Assembly: GCF_003254665.1 (NCBI RefSeq)
Contig: NZ_QHGY01000009.1
Coordinates: forward strand, 1 to 64,000
From: Billgrantia lactosivorans
Lineage (GTDB): Bacteria > Pseudomonadota > Gammaproteobacteria > Pseudomonadales > Halomonadaceae
DNA: 64,000 nt
Reading direction: 5' to 3'
Shown: in pieces, positions 1-8,199 of the stretch
How the letters are laid out: each line of letters opens with the position of its first letter
Position numbering within the stretch: position 1 is the stretch's first letter
Position numbers and translations under genes: made by a program
The notes under the pieces: generated by a model
What the model was told of the DNA's origin: nothing
The model's input: the letters and a program-made list of their open reading frames with translations, nothing else
The model's database searches: none

Positions 1-34
1 GGGCAAGAGCATCCGCACCGTGCTGCACTATTGA
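1..34 (+). CDS. frmA: C-terminal end of S-(hydroxymethyl)glutathione dehydrogenase (partial)
   Basis: The first bases read in frame as GKSIRTVLHY followed by TGA at 32-34. That tail matches the usual C-terminus of class III alcohol dehydrogenases, which oxidise the formaldehyde-glutathione adduct to S-formylglutathione. Only eleven codons including the stop are visible, so the call rests on this motif and on fghA, its usual partner, following 175 bases later. The rest of the gene lies outside the window. Confidence 0.7.
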   Translation, partial: GKSIRTVLHY

Positions 35-136
35 CAGGCGCCCGGTGCCGCGCCCATGACAGGCGTCCGGTACCGCGCCCATGACAGGCGCCCGGTGCCG
101 CGCCGAACAGGTAACAGGCACCCGGTGCCGCGCGCC
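32..136. repeat. Four imperfect 25-bp tandem repeats between frmA and fghA
   Basis: Copies of a unit beginning TGACAGGCGCCCGGTGCCGC start at 32, 57, 82 and 112. The first three are spaced exactly 25 bases and the last 30 bases, with two or three substitutions per copy. The first unit overlaps the frmA stop codon. The array lies between two genes usually co-transcribed, and its role is unknown. Confidence 0.8.
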
Positions 137-208
137 TGTCAGACGCGCCACGACAATGCGCAGGGGCTGGTAAGCTGCCCGTTGAGGGTGACCGTGAGGA
201 GACCGAAC

Positions 209-1063
209 ATGACCATGACCGAGAACCTCGAGCCGATCTCGAGCAACAAGAGCTTCGGTGGCTGGCACAAGCGCTACCGGCACCGCTCGCGGGCGCTGGA
301 CTGCGAGATGGAGTTCGCCATCTACCTGCCGCCGCAGGCCGAGACCGAACGCGTGCCGCTGCTGTGGTGGCTGTCGGGGCTGACCTGCACCGACGAGAAC
401 TTCATGCAGAAGGCGGGGGCGCATCGCGTGGCCGCGGAGCTCGGCATCGCCATCGTCTGCCCCGACACCAGCCCGCGCGGTACCGACCTGCCGGGGGAGC
501 ACGACAGCTACGACTTCGGCTCGGGGGCGGGCTTCTACGTCAACGCCACCCAGGAGCCCTGGAAGCAGCACTACCGGATGTACGACTATGTTTCCGAGGA
601 GCTGCCCTCGGTGGTGCGCCAGCACTTTCCGGTCAATGGCCGGGAAGCGATCAGCGGCCACTCGATGGGCGGGCATGGAGCGCTGATCCTGGCGCTGCGC
701 CGGCCCGGACACTACCGCTCGGTGTCGGCCTTCTCGCCGATCGTCAATCCCACCCAGTGCCCCTGGGGGCGCAAGGCCTTCCGCGAGTACCTGGGCGACG
801 ATCCCGGCGCCTGGACGCAGTACGACGCCTGCGAGCTGGTGTCCAAGGGGGCTTCGAGCCAGCACCTCTTCGTCGACCAGGGTGAGGCGGACCAGTTCCT
901 GGAGGAGCAGCTCAAGCCGGAGCGCCTCGAGGCGGTGTGCGAAGAGCATGATCACCCCCTGACGCTGCGCCGTCAGCCGGGGTATGATCACAGCTATTTC
1001 TTCATCGCCACCTTCATCGAGGATCACCTGCGCTACCATGCCGAGCATCTTCACAAGCCATGA
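209..1063 (+). CDS. fghA: S-formylglutathione hydrolase
   Basis: This 284-residue esterase D family protein hydrolyses S-formylglutathione to formate and glutathione, the second step of glutathione-dependent formaldehyde detoxification in the cytoplasm. The nucleophile elbow GHSMGGHGAL carries the catalytic serine, and YDHSYFFIATFIEDHLRYHA near the C-terminus supplies the expected His region. The length is normal for the family. The frame is open back to position 56, but the ATG at 209 has a GTGAGGAGA ribosome site just upstream and gives the family N-terminus, so I place the start there. It directly follows frmA in the usual order. Confidence 0.95.
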   Translation: MTMTENLEPISSNKSFGGWHKRYRHRSRALDCEMEFAIYLPPQAETERVPLLWWLSGLTCTDENFMQKAGAHRVAAELGIAIVCPDTSPRGTDLPGEHDSYDFGSGAGFYVNATQEPWKQHYRMYDYVSEELPSVVRQHFPVNGREAISGHSMGGHGALILALRRPGHYRSVSAFSPIVNPTQCPWGRKAFREYLGDDPGAWTQYDACELVSKGASSQHLFVDQGEADQFLEEQLKPERLEAVCEEHDHPLTLRRQPGYDHSYFFIATFIEDHLRYHAEHLHKP

Positions 1064-1087
1064 GTGCTCCACCCGCCAGGGTGGGGC

Positions 1088-1801
1088 ATGATCCAGGTCT
1101 GGCTCTATCGCGCACTACGCTGGGCGGCCCTCGTCGGGGCCGCCTTCGTCATACTCTCCATCCTCCTCGTGATCCTGCTGCGCTACGTACCCGTCTACGG
1201 CTCCATGGTGATGCTGGAGCGCAAGGTCGAGGCGTGGACGGCAGGTGAGTCGCTGCCCATCCAGCACCGCTGGCGACCTTGGGAGGAACTCTCCGATCAC
1301 GCCAAGCTGGCCGTGATCGCCGCCGAGGATCAACGCTTCGCCGTCCATCGCGGCTTCGACGTGGACGAGATGCGCCGGGCCTGGGAGGCGAGCCGCAATG
1401 GGGCGCGGCTGCGTGGGGCCAGCACCATCAGCCAGCAGACCGCCAAGAACCTGTTCCTGTGGACCGGGCGCAACTGGGTGCGCAAGGGCGTCGAGGCCTG
1501 GTTCACCGTGCTGATCGAGGCGCTCTGGCCCAAGCAGCGCATCCTCGAGGTCTACCTCAACATCGTCGAGTGGGACCATGGCGTGTTCGGTCTGGAGGCC
1601 GCCGGGCAGCACTACTTCGGGGTCTCCGCCGAGAGCCTCAGCGAGGTGCATGCCAGCCGCCTGGCGGCGATCCTGCCCAATCCCAGGGGCTGGGATGCCA
1701 CCCGGCCGGGGCCCCACGTGGAACGCCGCAGCCAGTGGATACGCCAGCAGATGCGCAACCTCGGGGGAGCGGGTTACCTCGAGCGACTGAGTGGCGACTG
1801 A
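1088..1801 (+). CDS. mtgA: Monofunctional peptidoglycan transglycosylase
   Basis: A 237-residue membrane-anchored GT51 glycosyltransferase that polymerises lipid II into glycan strands. One N-terminal membrane helix (about residues 4-30) is followed by the transglycosylase core: AVIAAEDQRFAVHRGFD contains the catalytic Glu, and GASTISQQTAKNLFLW and EVYLNIVEWDHGVFGLEAA are family signatures. No transpeptidase domain follows, so it is MtgA rather than a bifunctional PBP. I chose the ATG at 1088; a GTG at 1064 directly behind the fghA stop would add eight residues not typical of the family. Confidence 0.93.
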   Translation: MIQVWLYRALRWAALVGAAFVILSILLVILLRYVPVYGSMVMLERKVEAWTAGESLPIQHRWRPWEELSDHAKLAVIAAEDQRFAVHRGFDVDEMRRAWEASRNGARLRGASTISQQTAKNLFLWTGRNWVRKGVEAWFTVLIEALWPKQRILEVYLNIVEWDHGVFGLEAAGQHYFGVSAESLSEVHASRLAAILPNPRGWDATRPGPHVERRSQWIRQQMRNLGGAGYLERLSGD

Positions 1802-1825
1802 AGCGCCCCTGCGCGGCGAGCCACC

Positions 1826-2740
1826 CTACCGGCGTGCCTGGCCGCGAGCGGCCAGTACCACGCCGAGGATGGTGACGGCCATGCCGAACAGCGCCGCCGG
1901 CGGCAGGCGCTCGTCGAACAGCCACCAGGCCTGAAGTGCCGTGACGGGCGGCACCAGGTAGAACAGGCTGGCCACCCGCGAGGCTTCGCCGCGCCGGATC
2001 AGCGCCATGAGCAGCAGGATGGCGGCGATGGAGAGCACCAGTACCAGCCAGCCCAGGGTCAGCACGAAGGTCGGGGTCCACTCGACATCGCGCCGCTCGA
2101 GCATCAGGGCGCCGAGGCCGAGCAGGGCGCCGGCCGAGAGATACTGCACCACCGTGCCCGAGAGCAGCGGCATGCCGGTGCAGAAGCGCTTCTGGTAGAG
2201 CGTACCCAGGGTGATGCCGCCCAGCGCGACGAGCACGCAGGCCAGGGCGCCGAGGCCGAAGCCATGGAACTGCATGGCGCCCGGGTCGAGCTTGCTGCCC
2301 AGCACCAGCGTGATGCCGGCCAGCCCAAGGGCCAGCCCAAGCCACTGGATGGCGGTGATGCGCTCGCCCAGCAGCGGGCCCGCCAGGGTGGCGGTCAACA
2401 GCGGCTGGAGGCCGACCAGCAGCGCCGTGAGGCCCGCCGGCATGCCCAGGTAGATACCGTAGAAGACCCCGCCCAGATAGGCCGCGTGCACGAGCAGACC
2501 CGAGACGGCAATATGCCCCCGCAGGCGCCAGCCGGCGGGCCAGTTGCTGCCCATCAGCTTCACCAGCGGGACCAGCAGGGCGAGGGTCAGCACGAAGCGG
2601 ATGAACAGAAAGGTGAAGGGCTCGGCGTGGGGCAGGCCGAACTTGGCCCCGATGAATCCGGTACTCCACAGGGCCACGAACAGCACCGGCATGCTCGCCA
2701 GCAGTGCGGCATCGAGACGAGAGTTGGCGGAGGACGACAT
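1826..2740 (-). CDS. DMT-superfamily (EamA) transporter
   Basis: A 304-residue integral membrane protein with about ten hydrophobic helices in two EamA halves, the usual architecture of drug/metabolite exporters. The N-terminal segment LFVALWSTGFIGAKFGLP and the inter-helix GLQPLLTATLAGPLLGERI are typical of the family. It is convergent with mtgA. The substrate cannot be told from sequence; such proteins often export amino acids or metabolites. The ATG at 2740 is the only reasonable start, although the ribosome site is weak. Confidence 0.88.
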   Translation of the reverse strand: MSSSANSRLDAALLASMPVLFVALWSTGFIGAKFGLPHAEPFTFLFIRFVLTLALLVPLVKLMGSNWPAGWRLRGHIAVSGLLVHAAYLGGVFYGIYLGMPAGLTALLVGLQPLLTATLAGPLLGERITAIQWLGLALGLAGITLVLGSKLDPGAMQFHGFGLGALACVLVALGGITLGTLYQKRFCTGMPLLSGTVVQYLSAGALLGLGALMLERRDVEWTPTFVLTLGWLVLVLSIAAILLLMALIRRGEASRVASLFYLVPPVTALQAWWLFDERLPPAALFGMAVTILGVVLAARGQARR

Positions 2741-2954
2741 AAAAGACAGGGTCCTTGTTCACGGCAAATAAGCGATGACGATACTGGGTTGCCGGGGTGA
2801 GCGAAAGCTAGCAAGTTAACTTTTTTAAGCGGTGCGATGGCGCGGGGAAGCCGCAGCTGAAGCGATGGATACATTTCGTAACATAAAAAAATGAACTCCC
2901 CACGCTCCACTTCGTCAGAACCCTTACATTCACAGCAACACCCTGGAGGTATTC

Positions 2955-3353
2955 ATGCAACGGATGACTGCACTGTTCTCGGCCGCCCTGCTCTCCGCCG
3001 GGCTGATGACCGTACAGGCGCACGCTCAGCAGGACCCTGCCCAAGACCCCGCTCAGGATCAGGCCGGCCAGCCGCAAGCGCAGGCACCCGCACAGGACTT
3101 CTCCGAAGACCAGCTCCAGCAGTTTGCCGATGCCTCCCAGGAAATCGCTGTGATTTCACAGGATTACACCGAGCGGCTGCATGAGGCGGAAGACGAGCAG
3201 AGCCAGCAGGAAGTGCGCATGGAAGCCAATGACAAGATGGTCGAGGTGGTCGAGGACAACGGTCTCGACGTGGACACCTTCAACGCCATCGGCCAAGCCA
3301 TCCAGCAGGATCCTGAGCTGATGCAGCGCGTTCAGGAGATGGCCGAGCAGTAA
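2955..3353 (+). CDS. DUF4168 secreted protein
   Basis: A 132-residue protein with a clear signal peptide (LFSAALLSAGLMTVQAHAQ, cleavage near residue 24), a Q/A/D-rich linker, and a helical DUF4168 domain ending in FNAIGQAIQQDPELMQRVQ. The function is unknown; family members are small exported, mostly helical proteins. The ATG is preceded by CTGGAGG at good spacing, and the gene is followed at once by a hairpin terminator, so it is probably monocistronic. The mature protein is strongly acidic. Confidence 0.8.
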   Translation: MQRMTALFSAALLSAGLMTVQAHAQQDPAQDPAQDQAGQPQAQAPAQDFSEDQLQQFADASQEIAVISQDYTERLHEAEDEQSQQEVRMEANDKMVEVVEDNGLDVDTFNAIGQAIQQDPELMQRVQEMAEQ

Positions 3354-3378
3354 AAGCCGACCGTCCCACCGAACGAGG

Positions 3379-3405
3379 AAGGCCACCTGTGGGTGGCCTT
3401 TCTTG
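3379..3405 (+). terminator. Rho-independent terminator after the DUF4168 gene
   Basis: AAGGCCACC (3379-3387) pairs perfectly with GGTGGCCTT (3392-3400) around a four-base loop and is followed by TCTTGT. It lies 25 bases after the stop codon. Confidence 0.85.
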
Positions 3406-3478
3406 TGTCGGGAGTCGAGGGGCCATTACCCTCGGGGTATGATCGATGCTTGGCACGGCGGCGGGAGTCAGACGGGAC

Positions 3479-5392
3479 ATGGACGCGGAACTACTCGAGA
3501 TTCGGCAGCACATGGGGCGCTTCCCGCCCTTCGATGCCCTGGACGACGAACTGCTCGACAGCGTGGCCGGGCAGGTCGAGGTGGGCTACTTCAAGGCCGG
3601 TTCCGACATTCTCCAGCTCGACCAGGAACTCCACGAACTGTGCTATATCCGCAGTGGCGCGGTGGAGGTGCGGCGGCGCACGGGGGATCTCCACAATCGC
3701 CTGGGTGAGGGCGACATCTTCGGCCATTTCAGCCTGTTGAGGAATCATCGGGTACGCTTTCCGGCGCGCGCGCTGGAAGACACCTTGATCTACTATATCC
3801 CCGAGCCGGTCTTCCGGCGCCTGTGCGAGGCCGACGAGCACTTCGCCGATTTCGTGGAGCTGGAGCGTCCGCGGCTGGAGGCGGCGGTCGAGGAGCACAA
3901 GAAAGCCAACGACATGATGATCACGCGGGTGCGCAAGCTGCTGACGCGCTACCCGGTGATGGTCGAAGCCGGCGCGTCGGTCCAGGAGGCGGCACGCCAG
4001 ATCACCGCCTCGCAGGCCTCGGCGGCGTTGATTCTCGACACGCCCGACGGCGATCCGCGGCACACCTTCACCGACAGCGAGGATCGTCCCTGGCGGTTGC
4101 ACGGCATCCTGACCGACAGCGACTTTCGTACCCGCATCGTCGCCGAGGGCCTGTCTCCCGACACCCCGGTGGGCAGCCTGGCGAGCGGGCGGCTGATCAC
4201 CATCCAGTCGGACGAGTCGGTCCACGAGGCCATGCTGTGCATGCTGCGCAACAACATCCATCACTTGCCGGTGCTCTATCGGCGACGGCCGGTGGGGATC
4301 GTTCACCTCTCCGACATCATCCGCTACGAGACCCACAGCAGCCTCTACCTGGTCAGCAACATCTTCCACCAGTCCAGCGTCGAGGGGCTGGCCCGGCTGG
4401 CGCCCGACGTGCGCGCCGCCTTCATGCGCATGGTGGAGGAGGGCGCCAGCTCGCAGATGGTCGGCAGCGCCCTGTCCACCATCGGCCGCAGCTTCGTGCG
4501 GCGCCTGCTGGAACTGGCCGAGGAGGCCCTGGGGCCGCCCCCGGTGGGGTACTGCTTCATGGTCAACGGCTCCATGGCCCGCAACGAGCAGACCATCGTC
4601 ACCGACCAGGACAACGCCCTGATCCTCGCCGACGACTTCGAGCCCGAGCGGCACGATGCCTACTTCCTGCGCCTGGCGCAGTTCGTCAGCGATGGCCTGG
4701 CGGCCTGCGGCTACGCCTACTGCAAGGGGGAGGTGATGGCGACCAATCCCAGGTGGCGCCAGCCCGTGGCGGTATGGAAGCGCTACTTCAGCGAGTGGAT
4801 CGAGGCGCCCACCCCGGAGCGGCTGCTGCACTGCTCGATCTTCTTCGACCTCGACAGCGCTTTCGGCGAGGAGGCCTATGTCGAGCAGCTGCAGGACCTG
4901 ATCGCCCGGCAGGCGCCCGAGAGCCCCCGGTTCCTGGCCGCTATGGCGCGCAATGCGCTGAACCGCAAGCCGCCGCTGGGCTTCTTTCGTACCTTCGTGA
5001 TGGAGAAGGATGGCAAGCACAACAATTCGATCAACCTCAAGCGTCGTGGCACGGCGCCGTTGGTCGACCTGATTCGCGTGCATGCGCTGGCGTGTGGCTC
5101 GCGCGCCCAGAACAGCTTCGAGCGGCTGGACGATATCGCCGCCACGCAGCTGCTGGCACCGGGGGTAGGCGAGAAGCTGCGCTATGCCATGGAACTGCTC
5201 TCCATGGTGCGTATTCGCCACCAGGTCCTCGACCTGCAGCACGACCAGGAGCCGGACAACAACATCGAGCCCGAGAACGTCGCCGACAGCGAGCGCCACC
5301 ACTTGAAGGATGCCTTTCAGGTCCTGAGCCACGCTCAGAAATTCCTCAAGTATCGCTATCCTGTGCCGGCGCCCACTGGCCGGGCGCGCTGA
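3479..5392 (+). CDS. cNMP-binding/CBS/DUF294 putative nucleotidyltransferase
   Basis: A 637-residue cytoplasmic regulator. In order there is a cyclic-nucleotide-binding-like domain (about residues 20-125), a CBS pair (about 145-285), a DUF294 nucleotidyltransferase domain with the motif GSMARNEQTIVTDQDNALI (about 375-395), and a DUF294_C substrate-binding domain to the end. Proteins of this layout resemble GlnD-type uridylyltransferases, but their target is usually unknown. The frame opens at 3446; I prefer the ATG at 3479 (MDAELLEIRQ). The next gene, an exonuclease, starts four bases after its stop, so the two are almost certainly co-transcribed, a common pairing. Confidence 0.85.
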   Translation: MDAELLEIRQHMGRFPPFDALDDELLDSVAGQVEVGYFKAGSDILQLDQELHELCYIRSGAVEVRRRTGDLHNRLGEGDIFGHFSLLRNHRVRFPARALEDTLIYYIPEPVFRRLCEADEHFADFVELERPRLEAAVEEHKKANDMMITRVRKLLTRYPVMVEAGASVQEAARQITASQASAALILDTPDGDPRHTFTDSEDRPWRLHGILTDSDFRTRIVAEGLSPDTPVGSLASGRLITIQSDESVHEAMLCMLRNNIHHLPVLYRRRPVGIVHLSDIIRYETHSSLYLVSNIFHQSSVEGLARLAPDVRAAFMRMVEEGASSQMVGSALSTIGRSFVRRLLELAEEALGPPPVGYCFMVNGSMARNEQTIVTDQDNALILADDFEPERHDAYFLRLAQFVSDGLAACGYAYCKGEVMATNPRWRQPVAVWKRYFSEWIEAPTPERLLHCSIFFDLDSAFGEEAYVEQLQDLIARQAPESPRFLAAMARNALNRKPPLGFFRTFVMEKDGKHNNSINLKRRGTAPLVDLIRVHALACGSRAQNSFERLDDIAATQLLAPGVGEKLRYAMELLSMVRIRHQVLDLQHDQEPDNNIEPENVADSERHHLKDAFQVLSHAQKFLKYRYPVPAPTGRAR

Positions 5393-5395
5393 GCC

Positions 5396-6121
5396 ATGCT
5401 GTCGCATCGGCTGGGTTCGCGCTCGTCGGGGCTCGACTGGCCCGCCTACCTGCAGCGCCGGGCGGCCGAAGCCCGGGAGCCCATGCTCAGGACGTTCTTC
5501 GCGGCGGGCTGGCCGGCGCCCGACACGCCGCTCGCCGAGACGCCGCTGGTGGCGCTGGACCTGGAAACCACCGGCCTCGACGTGCAGCGGCATGCCATCG
5601 TCAGCATCGGCCTGGTGCCCTTCAGCCTGCAGCGAATTCCTCTCGCCGAGCGACGCTACTGGATCGTGCGTCCCAGCCGGCCGCTGTCCGAGACCTCGAT
5701 CGCCTATCATCACATCACCCACTCGGAGGTGGCCGCGGCGCCCGACCTCGAGGCGATCCTGCCCGAGCTGCTCGAGGCCCTGGCGGGGCGCATCGTGGTG
5801 GTGCATTTCCGCCACATCGAGCGACCGTTCCTCGATGAGGCGGTCAGGGCGCGGCTGGGGGAGGGGATCCGCTTCCCGATGATCGATACCATGTCGCTCG
5901 AAGCGCGACTTCATCGGCTTTCGCTGTGGTCGCGCCTGCGGCGCTGGATGCGGCGTCCGCCCGTCTCGATACGCCTGGGCGACAGTCGGCGGCGCTACGG
6001 GCTGCCCGACTACCAGGGGCATCATGCCATGGTCGATGCGCTGGCGACGGCCGAGCTGCTCCAGGCCCAGGTGGCAAGGCACTACGCCCCCGAACTTCCC
6101 GTCAGCGCGCTATGGACCTAG
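5396..6121 (+). CDS. DnaQ-like DEDDh 3'-5' exonuclease
   Basis: A 241-residue exonuclease with the DEDDh residues visible: ALDLETTGLD (ExoI), HFRHIERPFLDEA (ExoII) and HHAMVDALATAELL (ExoIII with His and Asp). It is a stand-alone enzyme resembling the DNA polymerase III epsilon domain. Its ATG follows the stop of the CBS/DUF294 gene by three bases, which suggests translational coupling. What it degrades cannot be seen; a role linked to the nucleotidyltransferase is inference from the operon only. Confidence 0.85.
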   Translation: MLSHRLGSRSSGLDWPAYLQRRAAEAREPMLRTFFAAGWPAPDTPLAETPLVALDLETTGLDVQRHAIVSIGLVPFSLQRIPLAERRYWIVRPSRPLSETSIAYHHITHSEVAAAPDLEAILPELLEALAGRIVVVHFRHIERPFLDEAVRARLGEGIRFPMIDTMSLEARLHRLSLWSRLRRWMRRPPVSIRLGDSRRRYGLPDYQGHHAMVDALATAELLQAQVARHYAPELPVSALWT

Positions 6122-6175
6122 TCCGCAACGCGCTTCGGCCGACGGACAGCGCCTGACGGCCGGCCCGATGCCGGC

Positions 6176-7984
6176 TCACAGCCAGAGCTCGGCGAAGCTG
6201 TCGCCGTCCACGGGGCGGCCGAAGTGAAAGCCCTGCACGCCGGTGCAGCCCAGCGCACGCAGGGCTTCGGCCTGCTCGGCGGCCTCGACGCCTTCCGCCA
6301 CCGTCAGCATGCCCAGGGTCTGCGCCATGGCAACGATGGTGGCGACAATGGCGTGATCATGGCTGCTCTTGAGCATGTCCTGGACGAAGGACATGTCGAT
6401 CTTCAGGGTGTCGGCGGCAAAGCGCTTGAGGTAGGAGAGTGACGAATAGCCGGTGCCGAAGTCATCGATCGCCAGGCTGAAACCCGCCTTGCACAGGGCT
6501 CGCGTCACGCGCACCGTCTGCTCGGGGTTGCGCATCAAGCCGCTTTCGGTGAGCTCCAGCCCCAGCTTGCCGGGGGGCACGCGCATCGCGATGCGCTGGA
6601 TATGCTCGGCCAGTCGCGGATCGTCCATCTGCTGCGCCGAGACGTTGACGCTCAGCCGCCCGGGAAACGGCTTGCCCTGGCGCTCCCAGGCCATCAGCTG
6701 CTGGCAGGCGGCCTCGAGCACCCACTCGCCCAGGGCGCAGATCAGGCCTTGCTCTTCGGCCAGCGGGATGAAGGTGCCGGGGCTGACGTGGCCCAGGATC
6801 TCGTCGTGCCACCGGCACAGGGCTTCCGCTCCGGTCAGCTTGCCGGTCTTGAGGCTGAACTGCGGCTGGAAGGCGAGCGACAGCTTGCCCTTGGCCAAGG
6901 CGTCGCTGAAGCGCAGCTGCAGCAGCTCGTACTGATGAAGCTCGTCCGCCATGGTGGCGGTGAAGAAGCGCGTGCGACTGCTGTCCCGCTTGGCGTGATT
7001 GAGCGCGATGCTGGCGTGCTGGAACAGCGACTGGGCGGTGTCGGCATCGCGGGGAAACAGCGCCGCACCGACGCTGGCGGAAATCGAAAAACTGCGTTCC
7101 GACAACTCGATCGGCGCCGTGAGGCTGTTGCGATAGCGTTCGATGGCGTGCGCCATGGCGGCCGGCCGAGTGTCGGTGAGCAGGACCATGAACTCATCGC
7201 CCCCCAGGCGGGCGACGAATTCTCCCGGCTCGGCCTGGGCGCCGAAGCGGCCGGCGATCTCGGCCAGCATGAGGTCACCCAGTTCATGCCCCTGGGTATC
7301 GTTGATCTGGCGGAAGCGCTGCAGGTCGAGATAGAGCAGTCCCAGGCAGTTGTCGCGCAGGCGCGCCTGCTCGCAGGCCTCTTCCAGCCGCTCCATGAAG
7401 TAGCGCCGGTTGGGCAGGCCGGTCACGCTGTCCCAGTAGATGAGCTGCTGGATGCGGTAGTCGCTGCTGCGGCGCTTCTCCTCCTCGGCCCGCCGTGCCA
7501 TCTCGGCGCCCGCCTGGGCTGCGGCGATACGCAGCACTTCCGGAGCGTAGGCGGCCAGTTCGAGAGGGCGGCTGGAAAGCACCGCGAGCAGGCCGACGAG
7601 ATCGCCCTGGGGGGCGCGCAGCGGGATGCCCACGTAGCTCTCGACCCCCAGCTCCTTGAGCATCGTATCGTCTGGAAAGCGTTGACAGACGCCGTCGGAG
7701 AATTCGCAGACTTCGTCATTCAGCACGTGCTCGCAGGGCGTGCCCGCCAGCGTATAGACCGAGGTGGGTTGCAGCGAGCCTCGCGACCAGAAGGAAACGG
7801 TCCGGATGGAGGCGTTGTCGGAAAGCAGCTTTCCGATGAGCACGTGCTCCCCGTCGAGTATCGTGGAGATGCGCTCGACCAGGTGATCGAACGCCTGGGG
7901 AGTGCCGGCCTTGCCCAAGCCATCGGCGAGCAGACGAAAGGCGTCTTCGGGTGCCATCATGGGCGAGAGCGGCTCCTTGAGCAT
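6176..7984 (-). CDS. GAF-GGDEF-EAL cyclic-di-GMP turnover protein
   Basis: A 602-residue soluble signalling protein with an N-terminal GAF domain (about residues 15-160), a GGDEF domain (about 170-335) and an EAL phosphodiesterase domain (about 350-600). The cyclase motif is present as RLGGDEFMVLL. The EAL motif is GAEALCRW, and DDFGTGYSSLSYLKRF is intact, so hydrolysis of c-di-GMP is likely and synthesis possible. There is no membrane segment. The gene is monocistronic and convergent with the exonuclease. Confidence 0.92.
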   Translation of the reverse strand: MLKEPLSPMMAPEDAFRLLADGLGKAGTPQAFDHLVERISTILDGEHVLIGKLLSDNASIRTVSFWSRGSLQPTSVYTLAGTPCEHVLNDEVCEFSDGVCQRFPDDTMLKELGVESYVGIPLRAPQGDLVGLLAVLSSRPLELAAYAPEVLRIAAAQAGAEMARRAEEEKRRSSDYRIQQLIYWDSVTGLPNRRYFMERLEEACEQARLRDNCLGLLYLDLQRFRQINDTQGHELGDLMLAEIAGRFGAQAEPGEFVARLGGDEFMVLLTDTRPAAMAHAIERYRNSLTAPIELSERSFSISASVGAALFPRDADTAQSLFQHASIALNHAKRDSSRTRFFTATMADELHQYELLQLRFSDALAKGKLSLAFQPQFSLKTGKLTGAEALCRWHDEILGHVSPGTFIPLAEEQGLICALGEWVLEAACQQLMAWERQGKPFPGRLSVNVSAQQMDDPRLAEHIQRIAMRVPPGKLGLELTESGLMRNPEQTVRVTRALCKAGFSLAIDDFGTGYSSLSYLKRFAADTLKIDMSFVQDMLKSSHDHAIVATIVAMAQTLGMLTVAEGVEAAEQAEALRALGCTGVQGFHFGRPVDGDSFAELWL

Positions 7985-8199
7985 AGTTGTAATGATCTAT
8001 TCGAAATATGCCCGAAGCGCTAGCACCTGGCTAGTGGCCGATAGCCGCATGAAACACTTGACGAAAGGGACGATTTCATCGTTGCCGAGGAGGAAATGCC
8101 GCGACGGACGAGCGGAAAGGCCACGCTGGCCTCCGCTGTCGCTCGGAGGGGAAGGGGTGGACGGCAGGCAGCCCGGCGCCCACCGTCCCCCCTTGTCGG

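Noticed and set aside
3491..6082. 863-codon open frame on the minus strand
   Set aside because: It is the mirror of two well-supported genes (CBS/DUF294 and exonuclease) in high-GC DNA, and its translation is repetitive and lacks domains.
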